Assembly: GCA_015067255.1 (NCBI GenBank) | Contig: SVMS01000001.1 | Location: forward strand, 1-64,000 | Reading direction: 5' to 3' | DNA from: Oscillospiraceae bacterium | GTDB lineage: Bacteria > Bacillota > Clostridia > Oscillospirales > SIG519 | Length of the DNA: 64,000 bases | Part shown: positions 58,283 through 64,000 of the stretch, piece after piece | How positions within the stretch are numbered: the first letter of the stretch is position 1 | How the letters are laid out: every line of letters starts with the position of its first letter | Notes under the pieces: model-generated | Database searches by the model: none | What the model saw: the letters and a program-made list of their open reading frames with translations, nothing else | What the model was told of the DNA's origin: nothing | Position numbers and translations under genes: made by a program

Positions 58283-59053
58283 ATGGATTTATTTAAAAAA
58301 AGACGTAAACATAGAAGCTTTATGTCTGTCAACAACGACATTAAAAAGACGCTTCATAAAAATCTTGCATTTACAGCAACTGAACAGTATAAGCTAATTC
58401 GTGCAAATCTTGATTTCACGCTTCCTGAGGATGAAAAATGTCCCGTAATCGGTGTTACAAGCTCAATGAGAGGCGAAGGAAAAAGCACAACTGCAGTAAA
58501 CCTTGCTTACGTATTTGCAGAAAAAGGCAGTAAAGTACTTCTGATTGACGCCGACCTTCGAATTCCTTCAATTGCAAAAAAGCTTGAAATTGAAAGCACT
58601 CCCGGACTTACGGACCTTCTGAGAGGTAAGGGCGCACAAATGTCCGAATTTCAAACACACTTGCTCAGCAACTGGTTTGTTCTTCCGTCGGGTGATATTC
58701 CTCCCAATCCTTCCGAGCTTTTGGGTTCAAGCAGAATGGAAAACGTATTAAACCAGCTAAAAGAGGCTTTTGACTATATCATTATTGACCTTCCGCCGGT
58801 CAATATCGTATCCGATGCAGTTTCTATTTCAAGTCTTATTTCCGGTATGATTGTCGTTATCCGTGAAGAATACACTGAGAAGAAGGAGCTTGAGCGTTGC
58901 TTCAGACAGTTAAAGCTTTCCAATGTGCATGTTCTTGGCTGTGTTATGAACGAAGCTAAGGAAGGCAGCGGTACTTACGGCAGATACAAGAAATACAGAT
59001 ATTACAAAAACTATCGCTACTATCAAAGTGAATCAAAAGGGTCTAAAAATTGA
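58283..59053 (+). CDS. CpsD/CapB-type bacterial tyrosine kinase
   Basis: A 256-residue cytosolic BY-kinase. Walker A is SSMRGEGKSTTAVN near residue 58, Walker A' VLLIDADLR near residue 85 and Walker B YIIIDLPP near residue 165. The C-terminus is a tyrosine cluster, YGRYKKYRYYKNYRYYQ, the site of autophosphorylation. It works with the Wzz-type protein upstream and is dephosphorylated by the PHP phosphatase encoded next, whose start overlaps its stop. GGAAGGGGG precedes the ATG. Confidence 0.93.
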   Translation: MDLFKKRRKHRSFMSVNNDIKKTLHKNLAFTATEQYKLIRANLDFTLPEDEKCPVIGVTSSMRGEGKSTTAVNLAYVFAEKGSKVLLIDADLRIPSIAKKLEIESTPGLTDLLRGKGAQMSEFQTHLLSNWFVLPSGDIPPNPSELLGSSRMENVLNQLKEAFDYIIIDLPPVNIVSDAVSISSLISGMIVVIREEYTEKKELERCFRQLKLSNVHVLGCVMNEAKEGSGTYGRYKKYRYYKNYRYYQSESKGSKN

Positions 59054-59745
59054 TAGATTGGCATAGCCATATTTTACCGGGAATAGATGACGGAAGTCGA
59101 AACACATCAGAAAGCGAAGAGCTGATAAATGCGCTTGCGCTGCAAGGGGTATCAACTATAATAGCTACTCCTCACTTTTACGCAAACGATGAAACGGTGG
59201 AAGCATTTCTTGAAAGAAGAAACAAGGCTTTTGAAATTTTAAAGGGTGAATTATCCGAAGAAGCTCCCGAGATACTTTTAGGGGCAGAGGTAAGATATTA
59301 CCGTGGAATAAGCCGCTTGGAAAATCTTAAGGCGCTCAGAATTGAAGGAACTAAGCTTCTTCTTTTAGAGATGCCGATGTCAAGTTGGTCGGAATATATG
59401 ATTAGAGAGCTTATTGAGTTATCCTCAAAAAGCAGTATTAAAATTATTCTTGCCCACGTTGAAAGATATTTGCATCTTCAAAAGCAAGCCGTATGGGAAA
59501 GACTTTTTGAAAACGGTATTTTAATGCAGGTAAACGCAAGCTTTTTTATAACCCTTGCATCAAGGCGAAAAGCAATAGCACTTCTCAATGAAGGAAGCAT
59601 TCACATTGTGGGCTCTGATTGTCATAATATGAAATCGAGACCGCCTATGATTGACAAAGCCTTTGAAATAATCAAAAGAAAGCTTGGCGGAGATTATATA
59701 AAGCAAATTAACGAGTATGGATATTCCCTGCTCGCTATAAAATAA
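59050..59745 (+). CDS. CpsB/CapC-type PHP tyrosine phosphatase
   Basis: A 231-residue manganese-dependent protein-tyrosine phosphatase of the PHP fold. Metal ligands are in DWHSHILPGIDDGS at the start, ATPHFY near residue 40, LLGAEVRYY near residue 75, ILAHVERY near residue 135 and VGSDCHN near residue 195. The start codon is TTG, overlapping the kinase stop (TTGA), so translation is coupled. It resets the tyrosine kinase during polymer assembly. Confidence 0.92.
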   Translation: MIDWHSHILPGIDDGSRNTSESEELINALALQGVSTIIATPHFYANDETVEAFLERRNKAFEILKGELSEEAPEILLGAEVRYYRGISRLENLKALRIEGTKLLLLEMPMSSWSEYMIRELIELSSKSSIKIILAHVERYLHLQKQAVWERLFENGILMQVNASFFITLASRRKAIALLNEGSIHIVGSDCHNMKSRPPMIDKAFEIIKRKLGGDYIKQINEYGYSLLAIK

Positions 59746-59776
59746 TTAATTATTTATCGAAAGGATGAATTTAAAA

Positions 59777-60454
59777 ATGAAAAAAGTATTGGCAAGTTGT
59801 TTGATTATCGTAATGTTGGTGAGTATGTGTGTAAGCGTATTCGCTGCACCAAACGGATTTGTTTCCAGCCCTTCCGGAAACGATGCTCCTATTGTTGTGG
59901 AATTTAATCCTGCTGATGAAGATTGTACTGCAAGGCTGGTTATTACTCCTTATGCAGATCGTCACGAGTTGACAGGTGCACTTCTTGCAATGTTTGAAAA
60001 AGCGTATAACTCAATTGTAAATTCAGAAGATATTTCACTTCTCAACAATGACCTTTTGAAGCTTATTACTGACAAGAAAATTAACGGCAAGAATCTTGCA
60101 GTAAGCGATTTGTTTGATATCCATGTTACAGGCTGTGATTATCACGATGAGCATATGGATTTTGACGTTATACTTGATGCTGATACATTAAGTCATTTTG
60201 TTGCATTACTCCATATGAACAAAAACAGTGAATGGGAGCTTGTTAAGGATGCAAAAGTAGTAAACAACGGCGAACATTTACAATTTTCCGTTGATTCTTT
60301 CTCTCCCTTTGCTGTAGTTGTTGATACAAGTGCAGGCGGTCAGGTATCTCCTCCCACAGGCAGCAACAGCAATATCTATATTTGCGCTGTTGTTATGGCT
60401 GTTTGTGCTTTAGCTCTTGTTTTTGTTTTTGTTATAAACAAGAAGAAGGCTTAA
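59777..60454 (+). CDS. Exported protein with sortase-type C-terminal anchor
   Basis: A 225-residue secreted protein. Residues 1-24 are a signal peptide ending VFA. The C-terminus is a cell-wall sorting signal, SPPTG followed by a hydrophobic span and KKK. The main part is about 165 residues of mixed fold with DVILDADTLSHFVALLHM and FSVDSFSPFAVVVD, the latter a common ending in Clostridial surface proteins. ATG 59777 is chosen with GAAAGGA upstream. It lies inside the polysaccharide operon. Function unknown. Confidence 0.75.
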   Translation: MKKVLASCLIIVMLVSMCVSVFAAPNGFVSSPSGNDAPIVVEFNPADEDCTARLVITPYADRHELTGALLAMFEKAYNSIVNSEDISLLNNDLLKLITDKKINGKNLAVSDLFDIHVTGCDYHDEHMDFDVILDADTLSHFVALLHMNKNSEWELVKDAKVVNNGEHLQFSVDSFSPFAVVVDTSAGGQVSPPTGSNSNIYICAVVMAVCALALVFVFVINKKKA

Positions 60455-60472
60455 GTTTCGGGTATTGGAAAG

Positions 60473-61462
60473 ATGAGCATTAAGAAGAATTATCTTAAAT
60501 ATACAGCCATTGCGCTTGTGATTATTTTTCTTATAGCCGCTGCGTTTTTACTTCTTGAGGTGTGGGAAAAAAATCGAAATAAATTTCCTGTAACAAGCAC
60601 AGAAGATGGCGTAATTACCTACGACAACGATGACTATATTAAAAAGTCAAATATTGAAACCTTTTTAGTAATTGGCTTGGACAGATATAAGGATGCTACC
60701 TCTGCCGAATCTCACGACAACAGTGTTCAAGCAGACTTTCTGATGCTTATAGTCTTTGATAATGACTCTAAGCAAAGCACTGCAATTCACATCAACCGTG
60801 ATACTATGACAAGGGTAAACAAGCTTTCTGTCGGCGGCGCCTCGGTTGTTGAAACGACTACAAAGCAAATAGCTCTTGCCTACAACAATGTCAACGACAA
60901 TAACGATAAAATCAGATGCAGAAATACAAAAGATGCGGTTGAATATCTGCTTAAGGATATAAAAATCGACCACTATTTAGCCTTAACTATGGATTCAATT
61001 TCTGCAGGCTGTAATCTTGTTGGCGGTGTTGAGGTTACCGTGCTTGACGATTTCAAAGGAATTGATGACACTCTTATTAAGGGTGAAAAGGTTACCCTGA
61101 CAGGTGAACAGGCACTTACGTACGTGCGTACCCGTTACGGTCTTGAGGACAGCAGTAACAGTACAAGAATGGCACGTCAGCAGCAGTTTATAAATGCGCT
61201 GTATAATAAGCTTATTTCTTGTATAAATGCCGATGAAGGCTTTGTTTTAAAACTAATTAACACAATGGACGATTATGCAGTATACGATTCCTCTGACCAA
61301 AAAATGATTAAATTTGGCGAGAAATTCAAAGACTACGAATTTCTCGGAATAAGAGAAATTGAAGGCGAATCGAAGCTTGGCGAAGAGTTCATTGAATTTT
61401 ATCCCAATGATGATTCTTTGTGGGAAATCGTATTAGATTTGTTTTACACAAAGAAACAATAA
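60473..61462 (+). CDS. LytR-CpsA-Psr family cell-wall polymer ligase
   Basis: A 329-residue protein with one N-terminal transmembrane helix (about residues 10-30) and an external LCP domain. Family landmarks are FLVIGLDRYKD near residue 63, ADFLMLIVFD, IHINRDTM near residue 105 and ALTYVRTRYGLEDSSNSTR near residue 215, whose Arg residues bind the lipid pyrophosphate. LCP enzymes attach polymers from a lipid carrier to peptidoglycan. It lies 18 bp after the anchored protein. Confidence 0.92.
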   Translation: MSIKKNYLKYTAIALVIIFLIAAAFLLLEVWEKNRNKFPVTSTEDGVITYDNDDYIKKSNIETFLVIGLDRYKDATSAESHDNSVQADFLMLIVFDNDSKQSTAIHINRDTMTRVNKLSVGGASVVETTTKQIALAYNNVNDNNDKIRCRNTKDAVEYLLKDIKIDHYLALTMDSISAGCNLVGGVEVTVLDDFKGIDDTLIKGEKVTLTGEQALTYVRTRYGLEDSSNSTRMARQQQFINALYNKLISCINADEGFVLKLINTMDDYAVYDSSDQKMIKFGEKFKDYEFLGIREIEGESKLGEEFIEFYPNDDSLWEIVLDLFYTKKQ

Positions 61463-61493
61463 AAATCTTTAAACGAAGGGAGCTGTTATATAA

Positions 61494-62174
61494 ATGAATG
61501 TAAAAGAAGAAAATTTAATAGCGGTTCCCTCTTTAGAGGAAAACCCGAAGCTACATATAGAGAAAAAACCGATATATTCTTTTTTGAAAAGGACCTTTGA
61601 TATTATCTTTTCTTTGTTTGGACTTCTTTTGCTTATAGTACCGCTTTTGATTGTGGCATTGATTGTAGTTATTGACAGTCCAGGCGCATCTCCGATTTAT
61701 GCTCAGGAGAGAATCGGAAAGAACGGCCGCAAATTTAAGTTTTATAAATTTCGTTCTATGGTTCCCAATGCAGACAAGATGTTAGAACAGCTTCTTGATA
61801 AAAACGAGATGGAAGGTCCTGTTTTTAAAATAAAGGATGACCCGAGAATTACACGCTTCGGTCATTTTATACGTATTACAAGTATAGATGAGCTTCCTCA
61901 GCTTTGGAACGTGTTTAAAGGAGATATGAGCCTTGTGGGACCCCGTCCCCCGCTTCCTCGAGAGGTTAAGCAATACACAGAGCATCAGTTCCAAAGATTA
62001 TCCGTTATCCCCGGTATTACAGGCTATTGGCAAATTCAGCCTAAAAGAAACAGCCTTTCCTTTGATGAATGGCTGGCATTAGATTTGAAATACATATCCG
62101 AAAGAAGCCTTTGGACAGACTTAAAGATACTTTTTGGAACTGTTAGGGCTGTACTCGGATTGGAGGGAGAATAG
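61494..62174 (+). CDS. Priming sugar-phosphate transferase
   Basis: A 226-residue polyprenyl-phosphate sugar transferase that starts the repeat unit on undecaprenyl phosphate. One membrane helix lies near residues 35-60 (KRTFDIIFSLFGLLLL before it). The catalytic part follows, with KFRSMVPNAD, SIDELPQLWNVFKGDMSLVG (abridged) and GPRPPLPREV, then PGITGYWQI. The sugar added cannot be read from the sequence. The next gene overlaps its stop by one base. Confidence 0.92.
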   Translation: MNVKEENLIAVPSLEENPKLHIEKKPIYSFLKRTFDIIFSLFGLLLLIVPLLIVALIVVIDSPGASPIYAQERIGKNGRKFKFYKFRSMVPNADKMLEQLLDKNEMEGPVFKIKDDPRITRFGHFIRITSIDELPQLWNVFKGDMSLVGPRPPLPREVKQYTEHQFQRLSVIPGITGYWQIQPKRNSLSFDEWLALDLKYISERSLWTDLKILFGTVRAVLGLEGE

Positions 62175-63367
62175 TGCCCCAAAAAAAAGACAAAAAAATC
62201 AAAATTGCAATGCTTGGGCACAAAAGAATCCCTTCCCGTGAGGGCGGTGTTGAAATCGTTGTGAGTGAGCTTGCAACGAGAATGGTAAAATCAGATTTTG
62301 ATGTAACCTGTTTTAACAGAAAAGGGCACCACGTCAGCGGTGCAGACTTTGATAAAACACAAACAGATGAATATTGCGGTGTAAAGCTCAAGAGTGTATG
62401 GACTCTTGATAAAAAAGGTTTGGCAGCGATGACTGCCTCTTTTTCAGGTGCTATACGTGCTGCCTTCGGAAAATATGATGTTGTTCATTTTCACGCAGAA
62501 GGGCCTTGCGCTATGCTATGGCTTCCCAAACTGTTTGGAAAAAAATGTATAGCAACTGTCCACGGGCTTGACCACCAGAGAGCTAAGTGGGGAAAATTTG
62601 CCTCGTGGTATATACTCACAGGAGAAAAATGCGCTGTTCGTTTTGCTGATGATATTATAGTCCTCAGTGAAAACGTAAAGAATTATTTTAAAGAAAACTA
62701 TAACCGTGAAACAGTTTTTATTCCCAACGGAGTGCTTCCTGCAGAGCCGAAAGAGGCGCAGGAAATTACAAAGCTGTACGGAATTGATAAAGATGAATAC
62801 ATTCTCTTTTTGGGAAGACTTGTTCCTGAAAAGGGTGTTAAATATTTAATAGAAGCATATAAAAAGCTTGATACAGACAAAAAGCTTGTTATTGCCGGCG
62901 GAACATCTGACAGCGGAGAATATCCGGAAGAGTTAGTCAAGCTTGCCGACGGTGATTCAAGAATAATTTTTACAGGCTTTATTCAGGGCAGAGTTCTTGA
63001 AGAACTTTACAGTAATGCCTACATATATGTATTACCTTCCGATTTGGAGGGTATGCCGCTTAGCTTGCTTGAAGCGATGAGCTACGGAAATTGCTGTCTT
63101 ACGTCAGATATTCCCGAATGTGCAAGCGTTATGGGCGAATATGGAATTACCTTTAAAAAGTCAGACGTGCAGGAGCTTAAAGAAAAGCTTCAATATCTCT
63201 GCGACAATCCGCAAGCTGTTGCTCTGTTCAAGGAGCAAGCTTCTGACTATATTTGTAACAGATATAATTGGGACGACGTAACCAAAGAGACTTTGAAGCT
63301 ATACGGAGCAGACGAAGCTGTTGCTCCCATAGAGGAGAAAGAATATGAAGGTATTGCTGATAAATAA
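62174..63367 (+). CDS. Glycosyltransferase family 4 protein
   Basis: A 397-residue GT-B glycosyltransferase of the polysaccharide operon. The N-terminal domain begins IAMLGHKRIPSREGGVE, the acceptor-side glycine motif. The donor domain has LFLGRLVPEKGVKYLIEAY near residue 220 and the EX7E-type segment PSDLEGMPLSLLEAMSYG near residue 290. It starts with GTG at 62174 behind GGAGGGAG. Its last 23 bases overlap the next glycosyltransferase gene. Confidence 0.9.
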   Translation: MPQKKDKKIKIAMLGHKRIPSREGGVEIVVSELATRMVKSDFDVTCFNRKGHHVSGADFDKTQTDEYCGVKLKSVWTLDKKGLAAMTASFSGAIRAAFGKYDVVHFHAEGPCAMLWLPKLFGKKCIATVHGLDHQRAKWGKFASWYILTGEKCAVRFADDIIVLSENVKNYFKENYNRETVFIPNGVLPAEPKEAQEITKLYGIDKDEYILFLGRLVPEKGVKYLIEAYKKLDTDKKLVIAGGTSDSGEYPEELVKLADGDSRIIFTGFIQGRVLEELYSNAYIYVLPSDLEGMPLSLLEAMSYGNCCLTSDIPECASVMGEYGITFKKSDVQELKEKLQYLCDNPQAVALFKEQASDYICNRYNWDDVTKETLKLYGADEAVAPIEEKEYEGIADK

Positions 63368-64000
63368 GTTTTTGCACCCAAACGGCGGTTCTGAAACATA
63401 TATATTTAAGCTTGGAGATTATTTGCTTTCTCAAGGACATGAGGTTCAATACTTTGGTATGGAACACGAGGGCAGAATAGTCGGAAACCACGTTGAAGCC
63501 TACACTTCCGATATGGATTTTCACAATGGCTCCAAGCTTTCAAAGCTTACTTATCCGATAAAAACAATATATTCATCGCAAGCACGCAAAAAAATCCGTT
63601 TAGTGCTTGATGATTTTCAACCGGACGTTTGTCATCTCAACAATTTCAATTATCAGCTTACACCCAGTATAATTCTTGAAATTCGAAAATGGGAAAAACA
63701 AACCGGGCATAAATGTAAGATTTTATATACGGCACATGATTATCAGCTTGTATGTCCCAATCATATGTGCCACAATCCACAGACCCACGAGAACTGCGAA
63801 AAATGTTTGCAGGGAAGCTTTTTAAGCTGTACCAAGGGCAAGTGTATTCATAATTCCTTTGCTAAAAGCCTGATAGGAACCGCAGAAGCGACCTTTTGGA
63901 AGGCGCTTGGAGTGTATAAAAAGCTGGATACCGTTATTTGCTGTTCTGATTTTATGAAAACTAAAATTGACACAAATCCTGTTTTTGCAAACAAAAGCGT
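63345..64000 (+). CDS. Glycosyltransferase (partial, runs off the window)
   Basis: The first 218 codons of a GT-B, family-4-like glycosyltransferase. The start reads KVLLINKFLHPNGGSETYIF, with the glycine-rich acceptor loop. HDYQLVCPNHMCHNPQTHE near residue 130 contains a Cys cluster, continued by NCEKCLQGSFLSC and GKCIHNS, typical of some capsule glycosyltransferases. ATG 63345 follows GAGGAG inside the end of the previous gene. The donor-binding half lies beyond the window. Confidence 0.85.
   Translation, partial: MKVLLINKFLHPNGGSETYIFKLGDYLLSQGHEVQYFGMEHEGRIVGNHVEAYTSDMDFHNGSKLSKLTYPIKTIYSSQARKKIRLVLDDFQPDVCHLNNFNYQLTPSIILEIRKWEKQTGHKCKILYTAHDYQLVCPNHMCHNPQTHENCEKCLQGSFLSCTKGKCIHNSFAKSLIGTAEATFWKALGVYKKLDTVICCSDFMKTKIDTNPVFANKS

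Overview
The window reads as a low-GC, endospore-forming anaerobe of the class Clostridia, most like the gut Ruminococcaceae/Oscillospiraceae (inferred from gene content and base composition, not from a marker gene). Sporulation genes are present (sigK, yqfC, yqfD, pdaB-like, ylbJ, spoIIR), as are enzymes typical of anaerobes facing oxygen (a desulfoferrodoxin-type superoxide reductase, an FprA flavodiiron protein with rubredoxin, and a Cu/Zn-SOD-like protein). Promoters are mostly textbook sigma-A boxes (TTGACA-17-TATAAT) and Shine-Dalgarno sites are strong. They moved many starts downstream of the longest possible reading frame.

Layout. 1-460: a decayed tRNA-Pro and terminators. 460-9.4 kb: ketodeoxygluconate catabolism (kdgK-eda), cysK, a series of redox and housekeeping genes, and hpt. 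9.5-14.5 kb: ZIP metal transporter, a foldback repeat, rubredoxin-fprA, and a sugar isomerase/class II aldolase pair under a promoter with a palindromic operator. 14.6-22.1 kb: trkA-trkH potassium uptake, a TPR/LRR surface protein, folC, and a ribU riboflavin-transport operon under an FMN riboswitch. 22.2-24.7 kb: a small XRE-regulated locus, a secreted propeller protein, and an array of short palindromes. 24.7-32.1 kb: the sporulation block yqfC-yqfD-sigK-pdaB with divergent ylbJ, then DUF1015, an M14 peptidase and spoIIR. 32.1-36.9 kb: birA-apgM-rimM-trmD, where trmD runs in frame into a phosphohexomutase. 36.9-37.5 kb: two more palindrome arrays around tRNA-Pro(GGG). 37.5-52.1 kb: an orphan Rossmann/RyR-like membrane protein, a GH78-like glycosidase with a broken oxidoreductase beside it, an ECF sigma/anti-sigma pair, dus, hslO, yerC, greA and lysS.

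52.1-56.7 kb is the only clearly accessory stretch. It holds a zinc-ribbon protein, a truncated serine recombinase joined out of frame to a methyltransferase, and a two-gene cassette (membrane protein plus GIY-YIG-like protein). Two ~341-bp direct repeats, each carrying the same promoter, sit upstream of the two leftward cassettes. 56.7 kb to the end is an exopolysaccharide/cell-wall polymer operon: lipoprotein, then Wzz-type co-polymerase, BY-kinase, PHP-type tyrosine phosphatase, a sortase-type anchored protein, an LCP ligase, a priming sugar transferase and two glycosyltransferases, the last cut by the window edge.

The most unusual items are the continuous TrmD-phosphohexomutase frame, the three palindrome arrays (one with 4+4 mirror-image spacers whose last hairpin holds the pdaB stop codon in its loop), the duplicated promoter blocks in front of different cargo, the orphan RyR-like protein and a desulfoferrodoxin carrying a BFD-like cysteine domain. 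All functional assignments come from reading motifs; no database search was run.
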